Below are positions 1 through 8,553 of a stretch of DNA of 64,000 nt, piece after piece (position 1 is the first letter of the stretch; each line of letters starts with the position of its first letter). The position numbers and the translations under genes were made by a program. The stretch is from NCBI RefSeq assembly GCF_009793335.1, contig NZ_WING01000001.1, positions 1,984,001 through 2,048,000 on the forward strand, given 5' to 3'. Source of the DNA: Actinomadura sp. J1-007 (GTDB taxonomy: Bacteria; Actinomycetota; Actinomycetes; Streptosporangiales; Streptosporangiaceae). The notes below the pieces were generated by a model. It had not been told where the DNA came from, made no database searches, and saw nothing but the letters and a program-made list of their open reading frames with translations.

Positions 1-45
1 GTCGCTCGCCAGGCGTTCGGTCTCGGGCGCCAGTCCGGTGCTCAT
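1..45 (-). CDS. N-terminus of an unidentified protein (partial)
   Basis: Only the first 15 codons lie inside the window; the rest runs off the left edge. The ATG at 43-45 is followed by an open frame reading MSTGLAPETERLASD. Too little is visible to assign a family. A good inverted repeat 20-41 bases upstream suggests regulation by a repressor. The gene could itself encode that repressor (TetR family) or an enzyme under its control. Confidence 0.45.
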   Translation of the reverse strand, partial: MSTGLAPETERLASD

Positions 46-64
46 CGGGGTCCCCCTCACATAA

Positions 65-86
65 CTGAATCTGGGGTCAGATTTAG
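65..86. promoter_or_regulatory. inverted repeat, candidate repressor operator
   Basis: CTGAATCTG and CAGATTTAG form 9-bp arms around GGGT, with 8 of 9 positions paired. The AT-rich arms stand out from the GC-rich surroundings and lie just upstream of the leftmost minus-strand start. Size and symmetry suit a TetR- or MarR-type dimer. The bound protein is not identifiable from this window. Confidence 0.45.
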
Positions 87-106
87 TCAGAGCGGGGATC
101 GCCCGG

Positions 107-379
107 TCAAGGCCGCCGGGCCGGGGGCGGGACCTCGCCGCGCGCGAGGCGGACGGCGAGGTCCCGGCCGCACGCCTCCGGGGCGCGCGCGATCTCCGCG
201 GCGGCGCGGTCGCGCGCCTGCCGCTCCCACTCGGCGCGCTCGGCGAGGTACCAGTCGCGGAACGCGGCGGGCGAGAACACCAGCCGCGCGTCGTCGCCGC
301 GGACGGAGATCCGGGCGTGCGCGGCGACGGCGCGGTCCACCGCGGGGCGGACCTCGATCGGGAAGTGGCTGGACGACAT
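107..379 (-). CDS. small hypothetical protein, 90 aa
   Basis: No recognised family. The product is charged and rich in Ala and Arg, with a helical Trp/Tyr-containing middle (FRDWYLAERAEWERQ, about residues 40-54) that could be amphipathic or coiled. An AGGAGCGG ribosome site precedes the ATG and codon use is typical of the window, so it is probably expressed. It lies between the AraC gene and the leftmost partial gene, all on the minus strand, so co-transcription is possible. No signal peptide or membrane segment is seen. Confidence 0.55.
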   Translation of the reverse strand: MSSSHFPIEVRPAVDRAVAAHARISVRGDDARLVFSPAAFRDWYLAERAEWERQARDRAAAEIARAPEACGRDLAVRLARGEVPPPARRP

Positions 380-444
380 CGTTCCGCTCCTGGACTGGGG
401 GTCACCGGTCAGGCACAGAACGTAGCGGTCCGGTCACCGGTCCG

Positions 445-1536
445 TCAGTCGCGGCGCCTGATCCCGGTGACGGCGGCGCGGTAGTCGGACGGGCTGACGC
501 CGTACGCGGCGCGGAACGCCCGGCTGAACGCGGCGGCGTCCGGGTAGCCCCAGCGCGCCGCGATCGCGCTGATCCGCTGGGTGGCGAGGAACGGGTCGCG
601 CAGCTCCCGGCGGCAGCGTTCGAGCCGGCGGGTCCGCACGTACCGGGACACCGTGTCGCCGCGCGCCTGGAACAGCCGGTAGAGCTGGCGCACCGACACG
701 TGGTGGGCGAGCGCGATGGAGGCGGGCGTGAGGCCCGGGTCGTCCAGGCGGCTCTCGATCCAGTGCTCGATGACGCGCAGCGCCTCGTCGTCGGCGGGCG
801 CGACGGGGCCGGGCGAGCCGAGGCGCTCGCTCACCGCGCTGGTGACGAGTTCGAGGATGGCCTCGCCCAGGTGGTGGGCGTACGGGCCGTCCCCGACGTC
901 GGCGACGCCGCCGTCGCCTCCGCCGCCCTGCGGTCCGGGGGGTCCGGCGCGGCCGGCCTGGCCGGCGTGCGCCGCGACGGGTTCGGCGTGCGCCGCGGCG
1001 GGGTCCGCGGTGGCGTACGTGGCGGCGAGGTCGTTCTCGGCGAGCGCGGCCAGCAGCGGGCGGACGAGGCGTCCGGTGCTCGTCCGCTCGGTGAGCAGCG
1101 TCCCGCCGAGCGCGGCGACGCGGCCGGGCGGCAGCGGTACGGCGCGGTGCGGGATGAGGACCGTGAGGATGCGGTGCGCCTCGAACGTGATCTCCACCGG
1201 GCGGGTCAGGTCGTACAGCACGATGTCGCCCGCGCGGACGGACGTGCACCGGTCGTTCTGGCGCAGGGTGCACGAGCCGCGCAGGACGAACCCGAGCTTG
1301 TAGCACTCGCGGGTGTCGCGGTCGATCTGGCGGGGGCTGCGGCTGACGGCGTGCGCGGGCGCGCGGACCTCGCTCGCCTGGATCGGGCCGAGGGTGCGGC
1401 CGACGAGCCGGGCGGCGAAGCCGTCCCGGTCCGGCGGCCGGACGTGCAGCGGCCCGAAGGCGGAGGAGATCACATGCCGCCAGAAGGCGGCCTGGTCGCC
1501 GGGCGGACGGCCGGACGTGCTGACGTGCGTGGGCAT
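445..1536 (-). CDS. AraC-family transcriptional regulator
   Basis: Transcription factor of 363 aa. The first ~170 residues match the AraC_binding_2 type of N-terminal sensing domain (YKLGFVLRGSCTLRQN, RAGDIVLYDLTRPVEI). A Gly/Pro/Ala-rich linker of about 40 residues follows, then a C-terminal double HTH (SIALAHHVSVRQLYRLFQ; AIAARWGYPDAAAFSRAFR). The ATG at 1536 is preferred over further-upstream in-frame codons because AGGAG lies 9-13 bases before it and the upstream residues are not conserved-looking. It diverges from the intradiol dioxygenase gene and is the obvious candidate to control it, possibly through the repeat at 1673-1691. Confidence 0.85.
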   Translation of the reverse strand: MPTHVSTSGRPPGDQAAFWRHVISSAFGPLHVRPPDRDGFAARLVGRTLGPIQASEVRAPAHAVSRSPRQIDRDTRECYKLGFVLRGSCTLRQNDRCTSVRAGDIVLYDLTRPVEITFEAHRILTVLIPHRAVPLPPGRVAALGGTLLTERTSTGRLVRPLLAALAENDLAATYATADPAAAHAEPVAAHAGQAGRAGPPGPQGGGGDGGVADVGDGPYAHHLGEAILELVTSAVSERLGSPGPVAPADDEALRVIEHWIESRLDDPGLTPASIALAHHVSVRQLYRLFQARGDTVSRYVRTRRLERCRRELRDPFLATQRISAIAARWGYPDAAAFSRAFRAAYGVSPSDYRAAVTGIRRRD

Positions 1537-1672
1537 GGCATGACGCTCCTTCGCGTGCGGGGGACGCTGAGGGGACGCCGGGCGGACCCGGAGGCGTGCG
1601 TGCCCGACGTTCACGCTTCTACGCGCTCGAACAGCGGTCAATATGCGAGTCAGCACGACAATGCCGATATTT

Positions 1673-1738
1673 CTTGGCACTCGACGCCAAGGGCCTGGCA
1701 GCCGTTGCCAAGAACCGGCCCCGGCCTTCGGTTATACA
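1673..1738. promoter_or_regulatory. divergent control region: inverted repeat and -10 of the dioxygenase gene
   Basis: The 240-bp gap between the AraC and dioxygenase genes is markedly less GC-rich than the genes. CTTGGC-N7-GCCAAG (1673-1691) is a perfect inverted repeat, and a further GCCAAG-like half-site follows near 1706-1712. TATACA (1733-1738) is a plausible plus-strand -10 about 40 bases before the dioxygenase ATG. Assignment of the repeat to the AraC protein is inference from position. Confidence 0.45.
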
Positions 1739-1776
1739 TATCGCGACCGCCGAAAACCCCCCGGAAGGACTCCCCG

Positions 1777-2466
1777 ATGTCCGAGGACGAGCAGCACGAA
1801 GAGCCGCGCGAAGTGCCGGACGGCGATCCGGGCGACGAGCAGCACAATGGGATGAGCCGAAAGAATTTCATCATCGCCGCGGGCCTCAGCGCGATGGCCG
1901 TGCCGGCGACGATGGGCGCCGCCAAGGCCGACGCTCCCGGCCGCGCCGCCGAGGCGAAGGCGCCCGCGCTCACGCCGACGCCCTCCTGCGACGACGGCGA
2001 CGACCCCACGCCGCCGCAGACCGAGGGCCCCTACTTCAAGCGGAACTCGCCCGAGCGGAGCAACCTGGTCGAGCCCGGGATGCCGGGCACGAAGCTCACG
2101 GTGAGCGGCGTGGTCTACTCCCGGTCCTGCAAGGTCGTCGCGAACGCGCTGCTCGATTTCTGGCAGGCCGACACGTACGGGAACTACGACAATTACGGGT
2201 TCCGGCTGCGCGGTCACCAGTTCACCGACTCGGCCGGGCGGTTCTCGCTCTCGACCATCGTTCCCGGCCTCTATCCGGGGCGCACCCGCCACATTCACGT
2301 AAAGGTCCAGGCGCCCTATCAGCGGGTGCTCACGACACAGCTCTATTTCCCCGGAGAGCCGCGCAACCAGACCGACACCATCTTCGACCCGGCGCTGCTG
2401 ATGAACGTCTCGAACGGCCCGAACGGGCGCGTCGCGACGTTCGACTTCGTGCTGACCGTTCCGTGA
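1777..2466 (+). CDS. exported intradiol ring-cleavage dioxygenase-like protein
   Basis: Intradiol dioxygenases cleave catechol-type rings between the hydroxyls with non-heme Fe(III). The 229-aa product starts with an acidic stretch, then SRKNFIIAAG and a hydrophobic segment ending in Ala residues. This is a Tat-like signal with Arg-Lys rather than Arg-Arg. The fold region has TPPQTEGPYF, DFWQADTYGNYDN, GRFSLSTIVPGLYP and RTRHIHVKV; the Tyr residues and HIH supply the usual iron ligands. GGAAGGA precedes the ATG at 1777. It belongs with the secreted single-domain dioxygenases common in actinobacteria; the in vivo substrate is unknown. A double hairpin follows the gene. Confidence 0.85.
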   Translation: MSEDEQHEEPREVPDGDPGDEQHNGMSRKNFIIAAGLSAMAVPATMGAAKADAPGRAAEAKAPALTPTPSCDDGDDPTPPQTEGPYFKRNSPERSNLVEPGMPGTKLTVSGVVYSRSCKVVANALLDFWQADTYGNYDNYGFRLRGHQFTDSAGRFSLSTIVPGLYPGRTRHIHVKVQAPYQRVLTTQLYFPGEPRNQTDTIFDPALLMNVSNGPNGRVATFDFVLTVP

Positions 2467-2541
2467 GGTCGCGGCGGCCGGGCTCCGCCCCCTCCGCGTG
2501 ACGTCCGGCCGCCGTGCCGAGGCCGCCGCTCCGGCCTCCCG

Positions 2542-2579
2542 CCCGGCACCGGGCGCCCCGGCCCACGCCCGGTGCCGGG
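2542..2579. terminator. hairpin terminator 1 after the dioxygenase gene
   Basis: A perfect 14-bp inverted repeat (2542-2555 with 2566-2579) closes a 10-base loop, 76 bases past the stop. There is no T-tract, as is usual in high-GC actinobacteria. Confidence 0.6.
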
Positions 2580-2598
2580 GCGTCCGGACATTCTCGCC

Positions 2599-2632
2599 GC
2601 GAGCCCGCGCGCATTTCCGCGCGCGGGCTCGC
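2599..2632. terminator. hairpin terminator 2 after the dioxygenase gene
   Basis: A second perfect stem (13 bp, 2599-2611 with 2620-2632) with an 8-base loop follows the first by 20 bases. The tandem hairpins lie between convergent genes and may stop transcription from both sides. Confidence 0.6.
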
Positions 2633-2772
2633 GCCGTGCCCGGACCGTTCGCCGCGGCGCGGATATCCGCGCGTTCCCGCGGCCTATGCCCGCCGCCATT
2701 CCGCGACGGCGCCGGACGCGTGGAGACGCTAGTCGGCTGCGCCTTCGAGGGCCTTCTCCGCGCCGCCCGGCA

Positions 2773-3597
2773 TCAGATCCCCAGCCTCTTGAACGCCGCC
2801 ACCTGCTCGGTGATGGCGCGTTCGGTGGGAAGCCGCTCGACGGACGACGCGCCGAAGAACCCGACGATCCCCTCCGTGCGGGACAGCACGTACGCGGCGT
2901 CGTCGGGTTCGGCGATCGGGCCGCCGTGGCACAGCACGAGGATGTCCGGGCGGACGTCGGCCGCCGCGTCCCGCATCGCCTGGACGCGGTCCGCCGCCTC
3001 GTCCAGCCCGAGCGCGGTGCCCGCGCCGATCGTGCCCTTGGTGGTGAGCCCGACGTGCGGGACGAGCACGTCGGCGCCCGCCTCGGCCATCGCGCGGGCC
3101 TGGGCCTCGTCGAACACGTACGGGGCGGTGACGAGGTCGCGCTCGTGGGCGAGCCGCACCAGCTCGACCTCCAGGGCGTAGCCCATGCCGGTCTCTTCGA
3201 GGTTCTGCCGGAACACCCCGTCGTACAGCCCGACCGTCGGGAAGTTCTGGACGCCCGCGAAGCCCATGGCCTTGAGCTGGTCGAGGAAGCGCGGCATGAC
3301 GCGGAACGGGTCGGTGCCGCACACCCCGGCGAGGACCGGCGTGTCCGACACGACCGGCAGCACCTCCGCCGCCATCTCCACCACGATCTGGTTGGCGTCC
3401 CCGTACGGGAGCAGCCCGGCGAGCGAGCCCCGGCCCGCCATCCGGTAGCGGCCGGAGTTGTAGATGATGATGAGGTCGACGCCGCCCGCCTCGGCGCATT
3501 TCGCCGACAGTCCGGTGCCGGCGCCCGCCCCGATGACGGGGCGTCCCTCCGCGACGGTGTCGTGCAGGCGCTTCAGAACGGTCGGACGGTGCATCAT
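2773..3597 (-). CDS. phosphoenolpyruvate hydrolase-like TIM-barrel protein (Tm-1 C-terminal-type domain)
   Basis: Protein of 274 aa of the PEP-mutase/hydrolase-like TIM-barrel family that partners UPF0261. Visible are [21 protein letters not shown] near the N-terminus, [19 protein letters not shown] and [15 protein letters not shown]. The first ATG (3597) overlaps the upstream stop in an ATGA arrangement, so the two genes should be translationally coupled. The enzymatic reaction of this family is not settled. The tandem hairpins beyond the gene mark the end of the unit. Confidence 0.8.
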   Translation of the reverse strand: MMHRPTVLKRLHDTVAEGRPVIGAGAGTGLSAKCAEAGGVDLIIIYNSGRYRMAGRGSLAGLLPYGDANQIVVEMAAEVLPVVSDTPVLAGVCGTDPFRVMPRFLDQLKAMGFAGVQNFPTVGLYDGVFRQNLEETGMGYALEVELVRLAHERDLVTAPYVFDEAQARAMAEAGADVLVPHVGLTTKGTIGAGTALGLDEAADRVQAMRDAAADVRPDILVLCHGGPIAEPDDAAYVLSRTEGIVGFFGASSVERLPTERAITEQVAAFKRLGI

Positions 3598-4853
3598 CGC
3601 GCTCCCCCAGTGATCATCTCGTGCAGCCGATCGGCCATCGCGCGACCGAACCCCGGATCGTTCACATGCAGGTCGAGCCGGCGCACCTCGACGCCGCCCG
3701 TCCCAGCCGCGCCGCCCGCGCCGTCCGCGCCGTGCGTCATCGCGGCGAACGCGGCCGCGTCGGCGTCGGGGTCGTGGAACGGCAGGCCGGGCGCGTCCAG
3801 CGCCGACACCCCGCGCAGCGGGAGGAACAGCGCGGTCGGGCCCGTCGCGGCGGACAGCTTGGCGGCGATCCGGCGGCCGAGCTCGACCATCTCGTCCGCG
3901 GTGGTGCGCATCAGCGTGACGGTCGGGTTGTGCTCGTACAGGACGCGGTCCCGGAACCGTTCGGGCACGGTGGCGCGCGGACCGAAGTTGACCATGTCGA
4001 GCGCGCCGGGCGCGACCACCTGCGGCACGCCGTGCCGCCCGGCGGCGGTGAGCCGCCCGGGGCCCGCCGACAGCACGCCGCCGACGAGGTCGTCGGCCAG
4101 CTCGGTCGTGGTCAGGTCGAGGACGCCCGCGAGCAGCCCGCTGCCGACCAGGCTCTCCAGCGCCCTGCCGCCCGCGCCCGTCGCGTGGAAGACCAGCACC
4201 TCGTAGCCGAGCTCCTCCAGGCGTTCGCGGGCCGCGTCGACCGCCGGGGTGGTGACGCCGAACATCGACGCGGCGACGAGCGGGCGGTCCCGCGACGCGT
4301 CGTGCGGCGCCGCGCGGTCGGCCTCGTACGCGCGGGCCATCCCGGCGACCGCGGCGGCGGCGTTGCCGAGGATCACCCGCGACACCCGGTTGACGCCCGC
4401 GATGTCGACCACGCTGTAGGAGATCGCGACGTCCTTCGCGCCGACGTACGGGGCGACGTCGCCGGACGCCATGGTCGACACGATCAGCTTGGGCAGCCCG
4501 ATCGGCAGGTCCCGGACGGCCCGCGCGGCGATGGACGACCCGCCGCTGCCGCCGACCGCGAGGACCGCGTCCACGCGGTCCCCGGCGCGCAGCTCCGCGA
4601 GGACGGCGGCGGCGCCCTCGCCCATCGCCGCGACGGCCGCGCCCCGGTCGCCCGCCGACCGCAGCGCGCCGAGGTCGGCGCCCCCGGCCCGCGCGACCCG
4701 TTCGGCCGGGATGTCGGCGGTCGCCCCCGAGGCCGGGCCCACCCCGGCGTCCACGAGGACCACCTCGCAGCCGAGCGCCCGGACGCGGTCCCGCAGCCAG
4801 GCGTACTCCTGTCCCTTGGTGTCGAGCGTGCCGACGAGAACGACGGTCGCCAT
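3594..4853 (-). CDS. Tm-1-like ATP-binding domain protein (UPF0261)
   Basis: Protein of 419 aa matching the UPF0261 family. It begins [20 protein letters not shown], with [40 protein letters not shown] around residues 100-140, both hallmarks of the family. In plants and fungi this domain is fused to a TIM-barrel domain like that of the next gene; the tomato Tm-1 antiviral protein is the known example. Here the two are separate overlapping genes. GGGAGGGAC precedes the ATG. Its bacterial role is unclear. Confidence 0.82.
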   Translation of the reverse strand: MATVVLVGTLDTKGQEYAWLRDRVRALGCEVVLVDAGVGPASGATADIPAERVARAGGADLGALRSAGDRGAAVAAMGEGAAAVLAELRAGDRVDAVLAVGGSGGSSIAARAVRDLPIGLPKLIVSTMASGDVAPYVGAKDVAISYSVVDIAGVNRVSRVILGNAAAAVAGMARAYEADRAAPHDASRDRPLVAASMFGVTTPAVDAARERLEELGYEVLVFHATGAGGRALESLVGSGLLAGVLDLTTTELADDLVGGVLSAGPGRLTAAGRHGVPQVVAPGALDMVNFGPRATVPERFRDRVLYEHNPTVTLMRTTADEMVELGRRIAAKLSAATGPTALFLPLRGVSALDAPGLPFHDPDADAAAFAAMTHGADGAGGAAGTGGVEVRRLDLHVNDPGFGRAMADRLHEMITGGAR

Positions 4854-5016
4854 GTCCCTCCCCTACTCCCACCTGCGCCTTCACGGCATCGTCCCACCGC
4901 CCCGGCGGCTTCGCGGGGAACCCGGCGGGCGCCCGCCCCGGCGCGTGCCCGCCGGAACGGGCCGGAACCGGACACCGCGGCGCGCCGCGGCGCCTCTAGG
5001 TTGTCAGGGAACGTTC

Positions 5017-5835
5017 ATGACGCCCCCTGTCAAGAAAGCCGACTCCCATGGCCGATGTCCCCCGGCGATCGACACGACCGTTCCGCACTCGGCGCGGATC
5101 TGGAACTACTGGCTCGGCGGCAAGGACAACTACCCCGTCGACCGCGAGGCCGGAGACCAGTACGTGAAGGTCTACCCGGGGATCGTCGACATCGCCCGCA
5201 GTGGCCGCCACTTCCTCGCCCGCGCCGTCCGGCACCTGGCGGGCGAGGCCGGGATCGGGCAGTTCCTCGACTGCGGCACCGGCCTTCCGACCGTCGACAA
5301 CACGCACGAGGTCGCGCAGCGGACGGCTCCCGCGGCCCACATCGTCTACGTCGACAACGACCCCCTCGTCCTCACCCACGCGCACGCGCTCCTGACCAGC
5401 ACGCCGCAGGGCGCCACCGACTACATCGAGGCCGACCTGCACGCCCCCGGGGAGGTCCTGCGCCTCGCGTCGGAGAAGCTGGACCTCACCCGGCCCGTCG
5501 CGCTGATGCTCATGGGCGTCCTCGGGCACATCGACCGGTACGAGGAGGCGCTCTCGATCGTCCGGACCCTCGTGGCGGGCCTCCCGAGCGGCAGCCACCT
5601 CGTCCTGTACGACGACACCGACAGCGACACCGCGCACAACCAGGCGCAGCAGGAGTACGACGACACCGGCGCGGTCCCGTACCGGCTGCGCCGCCCGGAG
5701 CAGATCACCGCGTACTTCGACGGCCTCGACGTCCTCGAACCGGGCATCGTCCCCTGCGAGCGGTGGCGTCCCGAGCCCAGCCCGTTCGACGCGCCCGCCA
5801 CGTCCACCCTCTGCGGCGTGGCCCGCAAGCCCTGA
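5017..5835 (+). CDS. SAM-dependent methyltransferase, DUF574 family
   Basis: Protein of 272 aa of the actinobacterial DUF574 (Methyltransf_19) family. Diagnostic blocks are SARIWNYWLGGKDNYPVDREAG near the N-terminus, the SAM-binding FLDCGTGLPTVDNTHEVAQ, VYVDNDPLVLTHA, and the terminal TLCGVARKP. The ATG at 5017 follows CAGGGA. The methyl acceptor is unknown for the family; many members sit near regulators or natural-product genes. A paralogue lies at 42657-43493. The 160-bp gap upstream shows no clear promoter. Confidence 0.85.
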   Translation: MTPPVKKADSHGRCPPAIDTTVPHSARIWNYWLGGKDNYPVDREAGDQYVKVYPGIVDIARSGRHFLARAVRHLAGEAGIGQFLDCGTGLPTVDNTHEVAQRTAPAAHIVYVDNDPLVLTHAHALLTSTPQGATDYIEADLHAPGEVLRLASEKLDLTRPVALMLMGVLGHIDRYEEALSIVRTLVAGLPSGSHLVLYDDTDSDTAHNQAQQEYDDTGAVPYRLRRPEQITAYFDGLDVLEPGIVPCERWRPEPSPFDAPATSTLCGVARKP

Positions 5836-5851
5836 CCTCCCGCGCCCGGCC

Positions 5852-6367
5852 CTAGGCGAGGAGGGCGGCGAGGCCGCCGGCCACGAGCGCCACGACGACG
5901 ACCAGAGGGGCGCCCTTGAGCGCCGCGACCGCGTGGAAGCGCAGGTCGCGGTACTCCTCCATGCCCTCGGTGCCGGGAAGGGTCAGCAGCCGCGGGCGCA
6001 GGCCGGCGAGGACGGCCCAGTCGACGACGAACAGGTCCCACAGCGACAGGGTGAGCATGACCAGGCCCGCGCAGACCGCGGCGGACCAGAAGCCCAGCCC
6101 GTCCTCCAGCGCGCCGTCCAGGCCGACCATCGCCGCCGTCACCAGCGGAACGCCGCACACGCCCCAGACCACCACGGCGAAGGCCACCGCGACCCGCCGC
6201 CCCCGCGCGCTCTTCGGGCGCCCGTACCGCTCCTGGATCGGCTCCGGGTAGTCGTTCAGCAGGAAGTCGCGGGAGGCCGCCGCCCCGGCGAACAACGCGA
6301 CGGTGAACGCGACGCTCAGCGCCAGCCCGTACCCGACGCCGTACGCGACGACCGTTGACCACTCCAT
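5852..6367 (-). CDS. small integral membrane protein behind an iron box
   Basis: Protein of 171 aa with about four hydrophobic segments: VVAYGVGYGLALSVAFTVALFA, VAVAFAVVVWGVCGVPLVTAAMV, AAVCAGLVMLTLSLWDLFVV and the C-terminal APLVVVVALVAGGLAALLA. No named family is recognised. The ATG at 6367 is chosen because GGAGGCGGGC precedes it. An IdeR/DtxR-like iron box lies 19-37 bases upstream of the start, so the protein may be made under iron starvation. It converges on the DUF574 gene and diverges from a TetR gene. Confidence 0.7.
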   Translation of the reverse strand: MEWSTVVAYGVGYGLALSVAFTVALFAGAAASRDFLLNDYPEPIQERYGRPKSARGRRVAVAFAVVVWGVCGVPLVTAAMVGLDGALEDGLGFWSAAVCAGLVMLTLSLWDLFVVDWAVLAGLRPRLLTLPGTEGMEEYRDLRFHAVAALKGAPLVVVVALVAGGLAALLA

Positions 6368-6385
6368 GCCCGCCTCCGAGTGCAG

Positions 6386-6404
6386 TTTGGTAAGGCTCAC
6401 CTAA
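6386..6404. promoter_or_regulatory. IdeR/DmdR/DtxR-type iron box
   Basis: TTTGGTAAGGCTCACCTAA matches 16 of 19 positions of the classical actinobacterial iron-box palindrome (TTAGGTTAGGCTAACCTAA). It lies just upstream of the small membrane protein and 34 bases before the divergent TetR start, so either gene could be iron-regulated. No siderophore or iron-transport gene is recognisable nearby. Confidence 0.7.
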
Positions 6405-6437
6405 TCTGCCCTGCCGGACCCTTAAAGTCAACGTGCT

Positions 6438-7232
6438 GTGAAGTTCAACGCTCGCTACGATGGGCCGCGTGCCCACCGGACCAGACACCGGGCCCGCCCC
6501 GCGCCCCGGGACGACCGCGCCGTACGGAGCCGCAGGCGGCCGGAGTTCCGCAAGGGCCGCCCGACGCTGACCAGGGAGCGGATCGCCCGCGCCGCCCTGG
6601 AGATCCTCGGGGAGGCGGGCCCCGGCGAGCTGACCATGCGAGCTGTCGGCGCCCGCCTGGAGGTCTCGCCCCGCGCGCTCTACAACTACGTGGCCGACCG
6701 GCGCGACCTGCTCAAGGAGGTCGTGGCCGTGTGCCAGGCCGACCGGCCCGAGCCGCGCCTCGACCCCGCGCGCTGGCGGGAGAGCCTGCGGGCCTACTGC
6801 CGCGACCTGCGAGCCTGGTACCGGGCCCACCCCGGGATGCTCGCCCTGGCACGGGCCGAGGACCTGACGCCGTTCGCCTCACCGGAGATGATGCGCCCGG
6901 ACGACGCGCTGGTGGGCTTCTTCCTCGCCGTCGGGCTGCCGCCCCAGGACGCCTACCGGGCCTGGTCGATCACCGTTCTCCAGGTGGCCGGCTTCGCCGA
7001 GGTCTGGGACGCCTGGCACGACCGCCCGCCTCCCGGCTCGGACCCGGCGGCGTGGGCGGGCGTCCCCCCGTACGCGACCGGCCCCGGCCTGCCCAACCTC
7101 GAACGCGTCGCCGCCGAGGCGTCCCCCGAGCCCCCCGGCGAACTGTTCGAGTCGGTCGTCACCATGCTCACCGCGGGCATCGAGGCCATGCTCCCGACCC
7201 GTACACCCGCGCGTACGGCGGAGCGCCCGTGA
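6438..7232 (+). CDS. TetR-family regulator (N-terminus uncertain)
   Basis: The HTH is clear: RPTLTRERIARAALEILGEAGPGELTMRAVGARLEVSPRALYNYVADRRDLL. A C-terminal ligand domain follows, with total length 264 aa if the GTG at 6438 is used. The first 40 codons have atypical usage and a very basic product. ATG 6460, one frame over, gives a better-looking start (MGRVPTGPDTGPAPRPG) but stops after 36 codons. A single missing base near 6535 would join that start to the HTH, so a small deletion here is possible. The gene diverges from the iron-box membrane protein. Confidence 0.75.
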   Translation: MKFNARYDGPRAHRTRHRARPAPRDDRAVRSRRRPEFRKGRPTLTRERIARAALEILGEAGPGELTMRAVGARLEVSPRALYNYVADRRDLLKEVVAVCQADRPEPRLDPARWRESLRAYCRDLRAWYRAHPGMLALARAEDLTPFASPEMMRPDDALVGFFLAVGLPPQDAYRAWSITVLQVAGFAEVWDAWHDRPPPGSDPAAWAGVPPYATGPGLPNLERVAAEASPEPPGELFESVVTMLTAGIEAMLPTRTPARTAERP

Positions 7233-7287
7233 GGACCGCCGCCGGTGCGCGCGCTTCCGCGGTGAGCGCGTTGGCCGGACCCCGGGG

Positions 7288-8211
7288 TCAGGCGAGGAGG
7301 CGTTCGAGGAAGGCGCGGGTGGCGGTCGGCGGCTCGGCCTGGACGCCCAGCCGGTTCATGACGTCGCGGTAGCGGATGATGTCGGCGGGCTTGTCGGGGT
7401 AGAGGGCGCTCGCGAGCTGCTCCAGGTAGACCACGTCGGGCAGCTCCGGCTCGGCGAAGCGCAGCAGCGTGACCGGCCCGCACTCGGCGGCGTGGCCGCC
7501 CGAGCTGAACGGCAGCACCTGGAGCGACACGTGCGGGCGCTCCGCCGCCTCGATCAGGTGCCGGATCTGCGCCCGCATCGTCTCGGGCCCGCCGACCATC
7601 CGGCGCAGCGCGGCCTCGTCGAGGACGGCCCACAGCCGCGCGGGCGAGGGCCGTTCGAGGATGCCGGCGCGGCGCGTGCGCAGCTCGACGCGGCGGTCGA
7701 TCTCGTCCTCGGGCGCCTCGGGGTACGTCGCGCGGATCAGCGCGCGGGCGTAGTCCTCGGTCTGGAGCAGCGCCGGGACGAACTGCACCTCGTACACGCG
7801 GATCACGTCGGCGCCCTGCTCCAGCCCGAGGTACGGCTCGAACCAGCCGGGCACGATGTCGCCGTACGGCTGCCACCAGCCGGGCGCGTTGGCCTGCTCG
7901 GCCAGCTCCAGCAGCGGCCCGCGCACGTCCTCGTCAGTCACGCCGTACAGGGTCAGCAGGTCGGCGACGTCGCGCTCCTTGAACCCGACGCGGCCGAGCT
8001 CGATCCGGCTGATCTTGGAGTGCGAGCCGCGGATCTCGTACCCGGCGGCGTGGATGGAGATGCCGGCGGCCTCGCGCAGCCGCCGCAGCTGCGCGCCGAC
8101 CAGCATCCGCAGCACGGTCGGCCCGGACTGCTCGTGCCCCTGCGCCACCGCGCGGCTCAGCACCGCCGACAGGTCGCCGGAGTCACCGGCGCGCTGCGCG
8201 CTCGCGGTCAT
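7288..8211 (-). CDS. XRE-family regulator with DUF5753 domain (orphan)
   Basis: Protein of 307 aa. The HTH_31-type helix-turn-helix (LVGAQLRRLREAAGISIHAAGYEIRGSHSKISRIELGRVGF) covers about residues 40-80. The DUF5753 domain covers the rest (IRVYEVQFVPALLQTEDYARALI, RMVGGPETMRAQIRHLIEAA, LQVLPFSSGGHAA). The start at 8211 is set by GGGAGG just upstream; an extended frame exists but lacks a ribosome site. These proteins usually sit next to a DUF397 gene, and none is found here. A palindrome at 8266-8283 could be its own operator. Confidence 0.85.
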   Translation of the reverse strand: MTASAQRAGDSGDLSAVLSRAVAQGHEQSGPTVLRMLVGAQLRRLREAAGISIHAAGYEIRGSHSKISRIELGRVGFKERDVADLLTLYGVTDEDVRGPLLELAEQANAPGWWQPYGDIVPGWFEPYLGLEQGADVIRVYEVQFVPALLQTEDYARALIRATYPEAPEDEIDRRVELRTRRAGILERPSPARLWAVLDEAALRRMVGGPETMRAQIRHLIEAAERPHVSLQVLPFSSGGHAAECGPVTLLRFAEPELPDVVYLEQLASALYPDKPADIIRYRDVMNRLGVQAEPPTATRAFLERLLA

Positions 8212-8265
8212 GGCGTTCCCTCCCGTCCGGCGGTCCCGGCCTTCACCGTGCCCGCCGCGCACTCC

Positions 8266-8283
8266 TGTGATGGATCCGTCACA
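8266..8283. promoter_or_regulatory. palindrome upstream of the DUF5753 regulator
   Basis: TGTGATGGATCCGTCACA is an 18-bp near-perfect palindrome (16 of 18 positions symmetric) 55 bases upstream of the regulator's start. The rest of the 340-bp gap to the YCII gene holds the ECF-type promoter at 8473-8499 and no gene that I can support. Autoregulation is inference. Confidence 0.45.
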
Positions 8284-8472
8284 GAACGCCTCCCAGGCCA
8301 CACGGGTCTTGCCGTCCAGGCAAAGTTACTCGCCCGTGCGGCGCTTCCCAACGGGCCGGAACGCCGCCGGGCGCCGAGCCCGCGCCGGTCGATCGGGGTT
8401 CGCCGCTTTCGCACCACTGTGACCAGCGCAGACATGGTTCGAGAGAATTTCTCGGAAAATATGGGCGGGTGA

Positions 8473-8499
8473 TGTCGATCCGGGCGGTCGCCGATCGAC
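8473..8499 (+). promoter_or_regulatory. candidate ECF42-type promoter
   Basis: TGTCGA (8473-8478) and CGAC (8496-8499) are separated by 17 bases and lie about 55 bases before the YCII-family start. As I recall it, the published ECF42 motif in Streptomyces venezuelae is TGTCGA at -35 and CGA(C/T)C-like at -10, upstream of DGPF/YCII genes. The adjacent sigma gene would then drive its own operon. Confidence 0.6.
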
Positions 8500-8553
8500 G
8501 CGTCAGCGAGCGGCGGGGCAGGGCGCCCGCGCCGACGGGACAGAGGAGGCACC

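Noticed and set aside
700..1776. Upstream extension of the dioxygenase frame to 700
   Set aside because: Antisense to the AraC gene and without a ribosome site; the Tat-type signal and GGAAGGA place the start at 1777.
8440..8456. CGAGAGAATTTCTCG near-palindrome before the YCII gene
   Set aside because: Symmetry is imperfect and it lies upstream of the better ECF-type promoter; too weak to call a site.
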